A stretch of DNA of 64,000 nt, from assembly GCA_029204225.1 (NCBI GenBank), contig CM055109.1, positions 20,578,349 through 20,642,348 of the forward strand, given 5' to 3'. Source of the DNA: Diphasiastrum complanatum. Its lineage: Eukaryota > Streptophyta > Lycopodiopsida > Lycopodiales > Lycopodiaceae. Positions 32,700 to 43,517 of the stretch are shown one piece after another (the stretch's first letter is position 1; every line of letters begins with the position of its first letter). The notes beneath the pieces are model-generated. The model was given only the letters and a program-made list of their open reading frames with translations. It was not told the DNA's origin and made no database searches. The position numbers and the translations under genes were made by a program.

Positions 32700-33534
32700 T
32701 CAAAATTAGCCTCACACCCACCAGGCTCGCAGAATCCCAGCTGCCATCAATCAAAGCTCCTCAGCCGCACTAGTCGCTCAATATCCTCCTCACGCTGCCA
32801 ACAATGGCGTTCACAGGTGCCTCACTGGTTCAGGTCTCCACCCATAGCCATTTTATTGCCATTCCACGACTCTCAAACAATCATTTTTATCAGAAGCGCA
32901 AGAAGCAACAAAACTGCTATCATAAACATAGATTCTAGAATTTTGAGCTCTCAGGAGAAACATCAACGTGCAAAGGTCTGGGAAGAAAGCATCAACCAGA
33001 GAATGGTTTCACAAGACAGGGTTACACCACTCTTTGCTTTTTCCATAGAATACAAGTTCTAAAAAGCAAGGGAAGCTAGAAATTTCTAACTTACAGGAAC
33101 TGCAACATCATGCAAAATACCCCTTTAAAGTTAGTATAATTGCAATTACCAGTAATGTTCACTTTTGCAGTTCTGAGAGGATTTTGAATATAATAAATCT
33201 CTGATCCTCAACATGCACACATCTGAATCATGTAAAAATTCTTAACAGTCCATAAAAAACAGGATAAATAGACTCACTCTCCATTTATCTATGAACTCAA
33301 AAAATATGATATGATTCAGAACATTAAGGCCCGCATGCACATTATCCAACTTTAACCAAGCAAAAACCTGGTGGTATCAAGCAAGCAGATCATTCTACAT
33401 CAATTGGAAGATTCCTCAAGAAACAGAGAATCACAAATGAATTCGTACTAATTCTTAGCATCTTTATCAAAATTAATCATGTAGAAGTGCACTCTATCAA
33501 TTTTGAAAAGTATGCTTCACACTGGAATTAGCCC
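32700..33534. other. No gene recognised
   Basis: No motif or repeat was found that I can name. The stretch lies between the gypsy C remains and the minus-strand copia fragment. Confidence 0.5.
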
Positions 33535-33889
33535 TTGAACTCGGTAGCCTCGGATTTGTTCTTTAGAAAATAAGTTGCAGTTCTTCGAGAAAAATCATCA
33601 ATAAAGGTTAGAAAGTAAACAGCTCCCCCTGTGGAAATGGTTTGCATCGGGCCACAAATGTCACTATGCACAAGATCTAGCAAATCCCTAGAAGTGTAAA
33701 CAAAATCGGAAATGAATGGACTTCTAGAATACTTGATGATAATATAGTTTTCACACGGAGTATCAATGGAAGGAAGATCTTGAACTAGATGCTGATTTGA
33801 CATTTGTTGAATACTATTAAAATTTAAATGGCCTAATCTGAAATGCCACAACATACTAGTTGAATCGGAAGTTGAAGTATGAAGAGCTT
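33535..33889 (-). pseudogene. Copia C1-type fragment, pre-integrase and integrase start (right-hand half of split copy)
   Basis: The minus strand reads LWHFRLGHLNFNSIQQ, then LDLVHSDICGPMQT and FIDDFSRRTATYFLK, closely matching the element at 26250-26560. It is the downstream half of one minus-strand copy whose other half is at 42658-43095, separated by the element inserted at 33890. It ends near 33535, shortly after KNKSEA. It keeps a Gln codon (33792-33794) where the 24-28 kb copy has TAG. Confidence 0.9.
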
Positions 33890-34142
33890 AGTTAAAATAG
33901 CAATGATCGACTTATACAGTGCTTTCTTATTTCGACGGCACCACGTGTGCTTAGTTCTAGAGTTATCGGGCCATCTTTCTTTTACGAGCCCTTTGAGAGC
34001 TTTTAAGCAACTTATCTTTGTACTTACTCATCAGTTGAATATACAGTTTGAGGAGAGTAATTTTGTTGTCTTGTCCTGTTGCACTTGACGTTGTGTTGTG
34101 GTGATTGATCCGGTCGGGTGTTTAAATTGTGTTTTCTTAACT
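33890..34142 (+). repeat. Left LTR of outer element
   Basis: It begins AGTTAAAATAG and ends TTTTCTTAACT, giving a 6-bp inverted terminal repeat AGTTAA/TTAACT rather than TG...CA. It differs from the right LTR at seven positions of 253, four of them transitions, so insertion is not very recent. The primer site follows with no gap. Confidence 0.92.
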
Positions 34143-34155
34143 TGGTATCAGAGCC
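34143..34155 (+). other. Primer binding site of outer element
   Basis: TGGTATCAGAGCC directly follows the LTR and matches initiator Met tRNA. Confidence 0.92.
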
Positions 34156-35408
34156 CCTTGGTGGCTTGAATCACCAGACAAGAACATAGAGCTGCGAATT
34201 CACGACGGTTTGTTGGCTAGGAAGCACAAAACCGAGTCTGTGGAGATTCGTGGAATAGCTCAAAAACTGTAAGAAGATTTTGAGGCAGGGGATTGTCAGC
34301 TGAATCATAGGACAAGCAAAAAGTGAAGCTAAAAAATCTTTTGAAGGGTTGTTTGGCATGTGTGATTGGTTTGAATCCAATTGAACACCGTTTGAAGAGC
34401 GGTTTGGAGCAGAACATTGCCTGTTGTAGGGTGACCTTAGCCAGATAGGAGCTACTAGTGAAAGCTCAGGGAAAGCCTGAGTAAAGCCCAATATATCCTT
34501 CTCTTCAAAGCTGCTAAGGTTTCAAAGTGCAAAATCTTGGATATCTCCTTGTAGGAGGACTTTTTCAGAGATGTAAGTTGCTGAGGATGGGCGCCCTGGT
34601 AGTGCGACCCAACAGCAAAGAGGCCGCGACTGGCCGTGGAGAAAGAGAGTAGTCAGATCGATCCACAGGTAGCAGCCATAGCTTGTGAAGAGAGAGAAAG
34701 ATCCATCGCAGAGAGAGAGAAGAGGAGGAGAGGTCGCGGGACCTCGCACGCCTAGTTCAGCTAGTTTGTTAGCGGCCCGAAGTGCCTGGTGCTTCAGGCC
34801 CTTGATCAACGCGCAAAAGCGTGGAAAGTCGTTCGATCTCGAGTCACACAGATCGACAATGGTTATTGCACGTCAGGTGGGTTGTTGGATCTAAAGGATC
34901 CATTGGATTGATGTGAAAAAGTCTGAAGGGGTCTAAAGTGCAAAGTGCATTGCAACTTCATTAAAAATCTTCAAACTGAAAAAATTGTTGGGTCCCAAGC
35001 TTTTGAAGGGTGAAGTTTCTTCACACTGAAGAAACAGTTAAAAAATCCAAATTGCCCTTATTTTCACCTCCTTTAGCCTATTTTGGCCAAACGAAAAGCT
35101 TTAGCCTCCAAACGAAGGGCACCCTGATCGTACCTGCAAGTACGGTACACCAAAACAGAGTGATTGTCGTGGAGGAAGTGTTCGGAGCACGCCAGAAGTG
35201 ATTTCACCATTCCACTGGGCAGGTAGTTGGGAGTTGGTGATGAGAGACATTTCGGAAAGCGACGCTAGTTTGGCTTTCAATTTGGTGAAAGAGTGGCGGG
35301 TGGCCTGGTAAGACAAAAATTGCAGGTCATTATTATTGATTTCTGACATCACGATTGGCTTCGGCATACACTTTATAGCCTACAGGTGGAGTTTCAAGCA
35401 GTTTGGAG
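34156..35408 (+). other. Long 5' leader of outer element
   Basis: About 1.25 kb without a convincing gene. Its last 400 bases are clearly similar to the leader of the inner element (about 38130-38569), including AACCTCCAAACGAAGGGCA-type and TACCTGCAAGTACGGTAC blocks. Conservation outside coding sequence suggests a packaging or translation signal. Short open frames here are not credible genes. Confidence 0.6.
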
Positions 35409-36180
35409 ATGGCAAACATCAATGAGGCAATTTTGGGCGATGCAAGCAAACTTGATGGGGCTTCTAACTACAACATCTGGAAATTCAAAATGAAGAGCAT
35501 TTTGATGGAGAAACAGTTGTGGGAGATCATGGCAGGTATTGAAGTCCGGCCAAATACCACTCCAGGTGACATGAGGGCCTTTGATAAAAAGACGCAGAGA
35601 GCATTGTCCTTGATCAATCTTTCAGTGAAAGACCTTGTGATCTCATATAAGTGATACCACGACAGGTAGGGGAGCTTGGGAAGCTCTTAGAATGCAATTT
35701 CAAACTTGCAATCCAGCTCGAACCATGTTCTTGAAGTCGAGATTGAACGCAGTAAGGATGGAAGAAAGTGAATTAATGGAACCTTTCTTCACCAGGATAA
35801 AGGAGTTGAGAGATCAACTTGTGGCGATTGGAGAACCAATCAGGGATGTTGAATTGGTACATACCACAATAAGCGGTGTCTCGGAAGGGCTACAGATGTT
35901 TGTGAGCGGCATTGCTTTGAGGGAGAGGTTGCCTACTTTTGAAGACTTCCACGAAATCATGTTGCAAGAAGAGCAGCGTCGCAAAGTGGCGAAATCAAAG
36001 CAAACCCCACAGGAGGATCAAGCTTTGCTTGCTAAAGACAAGCAGAAAGGATGGAAAAGGATTCCTAAGAAATCCAAAGATGATGATGACGAGGGAGAGT
36101 CGTCATCAAAAGGGGAAAAGAAGAAGAAAGACGAATGTTACTATTGGCACAAACCGGGTCATTGGGCACACGAGTGTTAG
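35409..36180 (+). pseudogene. Outer element gag
   Basis: From ATG 35409 the frame reads MANINEAILGDASKLDG, then NYNIWKFKMKSILM, the UBN2-type start of copia gag. It breaks near 35652 (stop and frame change) and resumes at 35692 through RTMFLKSRLN and FVSGIALRERLPTF to a Lys-rich tail. The zinc knuckle reads CYYWHKPGHWAHEC, with Trp in place of the second Cys, and is followed by TAG 36178-36180. It is similar to the inner element's gag throughout. Confidence 0.9.
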
Positions 36181-36981
36181 AAGAAGAAAGTGGACATAAA
36201 GGCGAGAAAAGTGACTCAACAAGGAAATATTGCCGAAGATGATGGAGAAGATGACGAGACAAGTGTCTTCTCATCGACATTTTGGCATCCCAAGTTGATG
36301 ATGGTGCCAGATGGTTCATAGATTCAAGCGCCACAAGGCATTTGACCGGGAAACATGATTGGTTTGAAAAATTCTCACCAATCCATGATGGGGATAAGGT
36401 CACTCAAGCCAATGGAGAGGAATGCTAGATACAGGGTGTGGGCAATGTACCTGTGCAATTTCTTGATGGTAAAATCAAGAACATCCCTAATGTGCTTTAT
36501 GTTCCTGGACTCAAAAAGAGTTTGCTTTTTGTTGGTGTAATGGCAAATCAACATCTTAAGGTTGAATTTGTCGAGGATGGATGCCTTATGAGGGATATGA
36601 ACCACAACCATAAAGTGATGGCGAAGGGTTATAGAGATAGTAACTGTGGCCTTTATCAATTGGATGCTGCAAAACCAGGAGAATATGGTTCGGCTATCTC
36701 AACAGCATCTCAATCTGAGTTGTGGCATAGAAGACTTGGTCATTTGAACTATGGGAGCTTGAGATTGATGGTGAAGCTGAAGATGGTAATAGGGTTACCG
36801 GCATTGCAGGATGATCATCATACAATATGTGAAGGATGCGTCATGGGAAAGCATCACAGGGAGACATTCAGGAAAGGTGGAGCTGCAAGAGCTAAGAAAC
36901 CACTGGAACTCATTCACAACGACCTGTGCGGCCCAATGAAGATCATGTCATTGAGGAAAGCATATTATTTTATGACTTTCA
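36181..36981 (+). pseudogene. Outer element pol, 5' part: protease, integrase start
   Basis: A protease motif WFIDSSATRHLTG lies near 36312, with Gly of the D-S-G triad changed to Ser. After TAG 36427-36429 the frame gives VLYVPGLKKSLLF, then LWHRRLGHLNYGS and CEGCVMGKHHRETF (integrase zinc site), and LIHNDLCGPMK. It stops at YFMTF where the inner LTR begins at 36982. The rest of the integrase and the first half of the reverse transcriptase are missing from the outer element. Confidence 0.9.
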
Positions 36982-37257
36982 AGTTAGAATTAAAGTTAGA
37001 ATCACTGTGTTACTGTACTGTGGGTCCTATCAGTGGATAAGGATCAGTTGGCCTCGCCACAAGGCAAGTCGACGGGACATGCATCCCGCCAATGACAACC
37101 TAAGTCATGCATGGGTTGCTTGAGTGAACAACTATATGTACAGTGTAATTTCATTTTGAGAAATACAGTTGCTATGTGAAGCTTGCTGAGGAGAGTGATT
37201 TTATGTCTGTGTTATTGTGTAGCATGATCTGTGTTCTGTGCAAAGCAAATTCTCAGT
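36982..37257 (+). repeat. Left LTR of inner element
   Basis: It begins AGTTAGAATT and ends AATTCTCAGT, nearly an inverted repeat. The start AGTTA is shared with the outer family. Clearly alignable with 41107-41383. Confidence 0.85.
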
Positions 37258-37270
37258 TGGTATTAGAGCC
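37258..37270 (+). other. Primer binding site of inner element (one C-to-T change)
   Basis: TGGTATTAGAGCC differs by one transition from the outer element's site and abuts the LTR. Confidence 0.8.
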
Positions 37271-38569
37271 ATACATGGAGTGTACACAATACAGTGTCGT
37301 CGTTGAAGAGAGCTTCGGGAGAACTGTCTTCTGAGAGTTTGGGGTTTTATGGCGGGTTGAAGACGGAAAGAGAAGCACTGGTGCATGGTTTCTAATTCAT
37401 AGAGGCTTGCTAAGCTCAGCAGAGGGATTATTAGCCTGTGCATAGCATCAGACAGAAAAAAATTTGGTGAAAAATTGACAATTTCGAAGCCAGCTGAAAA
37501 TTGAAACCGGACTTGGGGTTACGGTTTTTATACATAATTGGTGATTTCTTCGTTTTTTGTGCATCGTTTTGGATGTCATAAGGACAGGAAGGAAGCTAAT
37601 CACACTATCAATCAGCCATGGAGAGATTCTGAGGTTTATGTTAGAGATTTGTCTCCAGACAGTTAACCTAGCAGATTTGCGGTAAAAAAGTGAAAAAGCC
37701 ACTTTGTCAAGTTGAGCTAAAATCACCGTTTCTCCACGGAATTTCCTGACTGAACACTCTACAGTCATGGATTCAGTAGGGCGACCCTACTGCAGGCCTC
37801 AGATCGTGCTCAAAACGATCCAAAGGAGAGCTTAATCTGATAGTTTTCAGAGAAGGGAGGCGCGGCCGCAGGCAGGGAGGTCGCGGGCTGTTCGTGCGTC
37901 CAACGCGATGAAGAACTTAGTGTATTGAAGACCATAGCGTCTGCAGGAGTATGGTTCGATGACCAGATGTACTTTGAACCTTTAGATGAGGTGTCAAATG
38001 AATCAACGGTCCAAAATCTGTGATGGGAGGGAAATTTGAACCACAAGATTTGGTTCAGCCATTGGATGAGCTTTGAATAGGGCCCTGAAGAATTGAAGTG
38101 CATTATGGCCTTCAACTTCATTAAAAAATTTTGTACTGAAAGTTGAGTTGGGTCCCTTCACAAGTGAAGAGTGAAGTTTCTTCAAAGTGAATAAATAGTT
38201 CAAAAGCTAGAAAAGTCCCTATTTTTGGGTCCTTTGCCTGTTTTGACCCAAACGAAAGGCTATAACCTCCAAACGAAGGGCACTCGGACTGTACCTGCAA
38301 GTACGGTACAACAAAACAGAGTGGTTGCAACAGAGAAAGTGTTCAGAGTATGCCAGAAGTAGTTTCACCATTCCACTGGGCACGTTGTTGGGAGTTGACG
38401 ACTGAGTGCATTTCGGAAGGCGACGCCGATTTGGCTTTCAAATTGGTGGAAAAGCGGCGAGTGGCCTGGTAAGAAAAAAAGTGCAAGTCATTATTTTCAA
38501 CTTCTGACATCACTGTTGGCCTCGACATACTGTTCTTAGCCTAAGGCAGAAGTTTCAAGCAGTTTTGCG
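37271..38569 (+). other. Leader of inner element
   Basis: About 1.3 kb without a convincing gene. The final 430 bases match the outer leader; earlier parts diverge. Confidence 0.55.
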
Positions 38570-39930
38570 ATGGCAAACATGGGAGAGTCCATTTTGAGTG
38601 AAAGTAGCAAATTGAACGGGATTTCCAACTATGCAGTGTGGAAATTCAAAATGAAAAACATACTAATGGAGAAAGATATGTGAGAAGTCGTCACAGGTGA
38701 TGAGAGAAGGCCGCCAAATGAAGCAGACATCAAAGTGTTCGACAAAAAGATGAGGAAAGCTTTGACCTTCATTAACTTGTCAGTGAAGGATCACATCATT
38801 ACTTACATTTGTGATGCTATTACACCCAAACAGGCATGGGATGTGCTAAAGGAGCAGTTCGAGACGTCAAATCCGTCAAGAATCATGTTTCTGAAGTCAA
38901 AGTTGAATAGTGCCCGCATGGAGCAAGGAGAGCACATTCAGACATACATGACCAGAATCAAGACAATGAGAGGTGAACTGCATTCTATTGGAGAGCGCAT
39001 ACGTGATGTGGAGCTGGTGCATAATGCATTATGCGGCATTGCAGAACCCTATCAGATGTTTGTGAGCGGAATAGCATCAAGAGAAAGATTGCCAACCTTT
39101 GATGAGCTCACAGGAATCTTGATGCGGGAAGAGCAACGACGAGAAATGGTGAAAGCTAGATATCAAAATACTGACAATCAGGCACTTGCGACACGCCAAA
39201 AACAAGGCAAGGGCAAGGGCAAGAAGAAGACTAAGCATCAATTTGCCAAGTCTCAGAAGGATGAGGGATCTTCCAGCAAAACTAAGAAGAAAGACAAGTG
39301 CTTCCATTGTGGTCAAAAGGGCCATTGGAAGAGTGAATGTCGCAAATTCCTGGGGGAACAAGACAAGGGAAAACCAAAACAAGCAGGTAACCTTGTCGAT
39401 GATGGTGAGATTGAAGATTCTAGCATCTTCATATCTGCATTGTCATCTAATCAAGATGATCAAGCATGGTATATTGACTTAGGAGCCACAAGACACATGA
39501 CAGGTAACAAGAATTGGTTTAGTAGTTTGAAGGTGTTGGATAATAGAACATCTGTTTCACAAGCAAATGGTGAGGTGTGCATGATCAAGGGGATAGGCAC
39601 AGTTTTTCAACTGCCTGATGGCAAAAGCAGGATGATCAGGGAGGTACTTTACGTACCAGGTTTGAAGAAAAATCTACTTTCTGTGGAGTCATTACTGATC
39701 AAAAGTTGAAAGTAGAATTCGCCCATGATCGTTGCTTTGTGAAGGATGCGAACTAAAAGTTCAAAGTTATTGCGAATGGAATAAGAGAACCCAATACAAA
39801 ATTGTACAGGTTGAATGCTACAATCAAGAGGCAACATGGACTTGTATCATCCGTTCTTTCGCAAATTGAGTTGTGGCACAAGAGGCTTGGTCAGTTGAAC
39901 TTGGGAAGCCTCAGTTTGATGAGAAGAAGC
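38570..39930 (+). pseudogene. Inner element gag-protease and pre-integrase
   Basis: The ATG at 38570 opens a gag frame (MANMGESIL and on) interrupted only by TGA 38681-38683 where Trp is expected (MEKDM-stop-EVV). It stays open through CFHCGQKGHWKSEC (zinc knuckle, near 39298-39340) and the protease motif WYIDLGATRHMTG, where Ser of D-S-G is Leu (one C-to-T change). A one-base loss near 39685 shifts the frame; the rest reads GVITDQKLKVEF, then LWHKRLGQLNLGS. At 39930 it jumps to the reverse transcriptase, so the integrase core is deleted. Confidence 0.9.
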
Positions 39931-41052
39931 AAGATTGGTAATCAAAGGGTACGCACAAAATAAAGGCATTGACTATGAGGAGACCTTTGTGCCGGTTTGT
40001 AGGTGGAATACTCTATGTCTACTTATTGCTTTAGCTTCACATTTTGATAGGCCTTTGCATCAGATGGATGTGAAATCTGCTTTTCTAAATGGTGAGTTAG
40101 AAGAAGAAAGGACAGGAAAACAAAGTATGTCGCTTGAAGGAAGTGCTTTATGGTCTTAACCAAGCACCACGTGTGTGGTATAGCAGGATTGATGCCTACT
40201 TTCGTTCAAAGGGGATGGTGAGAACACATTCTGATCCAAATCTATATGTCTTATGCTTTGATGGTATGGTTGCTTTGATTGCTCTTTATGTTGATGACTT
40301 GATTATTACGGGAAATAATCAAGAAATGATAGACATGATCAAGAAAAACCTCATGGAACAATTTGAGATGACGGATCTCAGTCTGATGCATTACTGCCTT
40401 GGAGTAGAAGTGTGACAAAAAGGACATGAAGTGGGTTTAACGCAGGTGAAGTATGTCAAAGAGTTGCTGCACAGGTTTAGGTTGCAGGATTGCAAACCAG
40501 TAAATACTCCTATTTGATGCGTTATGTGAAAGGCACTTTAGAGTATGGCTTGATTTATAAGAAGCATGATAGTTTACCTGAGTTGTGTCGCTATGTGGAT
40601 GCGGACTGGGGAGGTGACTATGATGATCGTAGATCCACCACAGGATATATATTCCAGTTTTGTGGTAATTGCTTTTCCTGGTCTAGTAAGAAGCAAAGTA
40701 CAATTGCTCTTTCCACCACAGGAGCAGAGTATAAGGCAATGTGTAGGGCTGCACAAGAAGCTATATGGTTGAGACAAATCTTGGAAGAAATTGGCATGAA
40801 GCAGAAAAATCCCACAACTTTACATAGCGACAGTCAGAGTGGCATTCAGCTAGCAAAGAATCCAGTGTTCCCTGCGAGCACTAAACACATTGAGATTCAA
40901 TATCACTTCAAACGTGAGAGGCTGCTGAGTCATGAAATTCATGTTGTTCATTGTAGCACAGAAGAATAACTAGCTGATATTTTCACTAAGCCACTTACTG
41001 GAGAAAAGTTTGATAAGTTTAGATCAAAGCTTTTTGTACTTAAAGTTTGTTG
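39931..41052 (+). pseudogene. Inner element reverse transcriptase and RNase H, internally deleted
   Basis: The reverse transcriptase reads [29 protein letters not shown] and ALYVDDLIITGNN (near 40285). A frame change lies near 40110. TGA 40414-40416 replaces an expected Trp. Near 40500 it jumps from CKPVNTP to YVKGTLEYGLIY, losing the link to RNase H. RNase H keeps YVDADWGGDYDDRRST, WSSKKQSTIALST and HSDSQSGIQLA. TAA 40967-40969 precedes LADIFTKPL, where Gln is usual. Confidence 0.92.
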
Positions 41053-41106
41053 ACTTTAAAGCTATATATATGACTGTATAAAAAGTGACTCTACTTTAAG
41101 GGAAAG

Positions 41107-41383
41107 AGTTAGAATTAAAGTTAGAATCACTATGTTAATGTACTGTGGGTCCTATCAGTAGATAAGGATCAGTTGGCCTCGCCATGAGGCAAGTCGACGG
41201 GACACGCGTCCCGCCAACGGCAACCTGGGTCATGCATGGGTTTCCTGAGTAAACAACTATATGTACAGTGTAATTTCATTTTGAGAAATACAGGTGCTAT
41301 GTGAAGCTTGCTAAGGAGAGTGATTTTCTGTCTGTGTTACTGTGTAGCATGATCTGTGTTCCTATGCAAAGCAAATTCTAAAT
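41107..41383 (+). repeat. Right LTR of inner element
   Basis: It begins AGTTAGAATT right after the purine tract AAGGGAAAG and ends near AATTCTAAAT. The outer reverse transcriptase resumes immediately at 41384. Confidence 0.82.
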
Positions 41384-42325
41384 ATCACGGGCAATGATGA
41401 AAACCTCACTCGTTCTATCAAAGCCAACTTATGCAAGCAGTTTGAAATGACAGATTTAGATCTTATGCACTATTGCTTGGGTGTCGAAGTATGGCAAACT
41501 GACAGTAATATCAGGTTATGTCAAAACAAGTATGTGGGCGAGATATTGGAGAGATTTCACATGACAGAGTGCAAACCTTCCATCACTCCTTGCGAAGTTG
41601 GTAAGAAATTATCTCGTATTAATGATAGTGTACATGTTGACGCTACTCTATTTCGTTAGCTAGTTGAGAGTTCGATATATCTTACGACTACACGTCCTGA
41701 TATCTGCTATGCTGTAAGTTTGATTAGCCAATTCATGTCATCACCCACTATGGACCATTGGAAAGCTGCAAAAAGGATTTTGAGGTATGTGAAAGGTACA
41801 CCTAACCTTGGTCTAATCTACAAAAGACAAAGTGTTTTACCTAAGTTGCAAGGTTATGTTGACGCTGATTGGACAGGAAGTATAGATGATAGAAAGTCAA
41901 CAATAGGTTATGTCTTCAATTTTTGTAGCGATTGTTTTTCATGGTCTAGCAAGAAGCAAGATACTATTTCTCTTTCTTCTACAGAAGCCGAATATAAAGC
42001 GTTGAGTTCTGCTACCCAGGAAGTTGTTTGGCTACGTAAGTTGTTATGTGAGATTGGCATTAAGCAGGTAAATCCTACTGTTATTTTCTGTGACAGTCAA
42101 AGTGGAATACAATTGGCTAAAAATCCTATCTTTCACACAAGGGCTAAACATATTGAGGTGAAATATCACTTTGTGCGTGAGAAGTTACAATCTGAAGATA
42201 TAAGTATTGTACATTGTTCTACGTTATTACAAGTTGCTGATATATTTACGAAAGCTTTAAGTAAAGAAAAGTTTGAGACTTTTAGAGCCAAACTTGGCTT
42301 AGATGTAAAAAGCCTTTACTTGTAA
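41384..42325 (+). pseudogene. Outer element reverse transcriptase end and RNase H
   Basis: It resumes at ITGNDENLTRSI and continues through LMHYCLGVEVW to TAG 41657-41659 (FR-stop-LV, Gln expected). RNase H then reads YVDADWTGSIDDRKS, WSSKKQDTISLSSTEAEY, CDSQSGIQLAKNP and ADIFTKAL, ending at TAA 42323-42325. Apart from the one stop this part is intact. Confidence 0.93.
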
Positions 42326-42387
42326 TACTATCATGGAGGTATGTTCCATAAATAGAGTAAACTCTAAAATAAAGAGAGACGTTGATC

Positions 42388-42399
42388 ATTGAGGGAGAG
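42388..42399 (+). other. Polypurine tract of outer element
   Basis: The purine-rich ATTGAGGGAGAG lies directly before the right LTR. Confidence 0.8.
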
Positions 42400-42652
42400 A
42401 GTTAAAATAGCAATGATCAACTTATACAGTGCTTTCTTATTTCAACGGCACCACGTGTGCTTAGTTCTAGAGTTATCGGGCCATCTTTCTTTTACGAGCC
42501 CTTTGAGTGCTTTTAAGCAACTTATCTTTGTACTTACTCATCAATTGAATATACAGTTTGAGGAGAGTAATTTTGTTGTCTTGTCCTGTTGCACTTGACG
42601 TTGTGCTGTGGTGATTGATCCGGTCGGGTGTTTACATTGTTTTTTCTTAACT
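42400..42652 (+). repeat. Right LTR of outer element
   Basis: It begins AGTTAAAATAG and ends TTTTCTTAACT, as in the left copy, and is followed by AGTTT, which differs from the left AGCTT by one transition. Confidence 0.92.
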
Positions 42653-42657
42653 AGTTT

Positions 42658-43095
42658 GACTATTTATAGAATAAGAGTGACTGAGTTTGTAAAGGTAGCC
42701 ACATCTTCTACCAAAAGCTAAAACTTTTCGAGACTTGTCAAGAATGGTGCAGCCCTCATTATCGAATTCGACCCTATGACCTAAATCAATGATTCTACTA
42801 ATAGAAAGCAGATTTTTGGTAAGGTTCAGAACATGTAAAACATTGGACAACAACTTAACATCACCTCTTTGAAATTCGACCTTGACTGTTCCTTCACCTT
42901 CAATGGAATGAGATGAGTTGTCTCCAAGTTGCACAACTCTAGAATAAGTGAAAGGCTTGTAGCTTTGGAACTAGTCCCGATGGTGAGTCCTGTGTTGAGT
43001 TGCTCCAGAGTCCAAGTACCAGGAATCGATATCCTGCAGATCTCCGACCTTGGTGGTTGTTGGATCGGAAGTGCGTCAATTATCAACAAGAATGT
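42658..43095 (-). pseudogene. Copia C1-type fragment, protease region (left-hand half of split copy)
   Basis: The minus strand reads DIDSWYLDSGATQH, then VQLGDNSSHSIEGEG and LHVLNLTKNLLSISRII. It aligns with the element at 25810-26200, and its 3' half lies at 33535-33889. Its Trp codon (43019-43021) corresponds to TAG 25829-25831 in the other copy. Both copies share a stop at the same codon: TAG 25877-25879 and minus-strand TAG 42971-42973. Confidence 0.9.
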
Positions 43096-43517
43096 TCAAG
43101 ATGGGAAAAAAAATCAATCAAGCACAATAGAACAATACAGTAGTGTAGACAAAACTTTGCACTCTGAATGATACAAAAATGAGTACAAAATGGCTTGAAG
43201 CTAGGCGCGAGACAGTAGGCGCAAAAGTGCTTCAGCTGATAGATCATTGATGATCTCAAACTCGAAAAATTGAACTACTTACAAAATAACGCCTACAAGA
43301 TGATAATCTGATCAGTGCGTTGACTCCAATGTAGATCTTCCTTGATGATTGGAAGTCAGATGATCAGTACATTGAAAGCTGACATTAATCTAGTTAATTA
43401 ACTACATCCATCATGCAGTAGGTAGCCGTTGTTTTACAGTGAATGTATGTACAAGAGTAGATGGACTGTCAACGTCGCGACGTGGGCTGGATTTTTGACA
43501 GTATCGAATTTTACAAA

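Larger units (their letters stand above)
27850..32700 (-). mobile_element. Decayed minus-strand chromovirus (gypsy C)
   Basis: A chromodomain end, polypurine tract and LTR at the left, and a reverse transcriptase relic near 31.2-31.5 kb, mark a minus-strand Ty3/gypsy element. The 28.3-32.6 kb stretch is strikingly AT-rich, with few long open frames. The right limit is a guess; no 5' LTR or primer site was seen. Other domains are too decayed to name. Confidence 0.6.
36982..41383 (+). mobile_element. Inner copia-like element, related family with AG-starting LTRs
   Basis: LTRs of 276 and 277 bp bound a shortened element with mutated primer site, leader, gag, protease, part of the reverse transcriptase and RNase H. 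The flanks do not match each other: the outer element is at YFMTF on the left and at ITGNDEN of the reverse transcriptase on the right. It therefore lacks a target duplication, and a piece of the outer pol is lost. Confidence 0.88.
33890..42652 (+). mobile_element. Copia-like LTR retrotransposon with AG...CT LTRs (outer element)
   Basis: Two 253-bp LTRs bound 8.76 kb. The target duplication is AGCTT (33885-33889) on the left and AGTTT (42653-42657) on the right. The empty site can be rebuilt from the split minus-strand copia copy, which reads straight across when the element and one duplicate are removed. The interior holds a primer site, a long leader, gag and the start of pol, then a second element at 36982-41383, then the end of the reverse transcriptase, RNase H and a polypurine tract. 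Confidence 0.92.

Noticed and set aside
34156-35408. Open frames in the LTR-element leader as an extra gene
   Set aside because: Short, overlapping on both strands, and not conserved as protein between the two related leaders.
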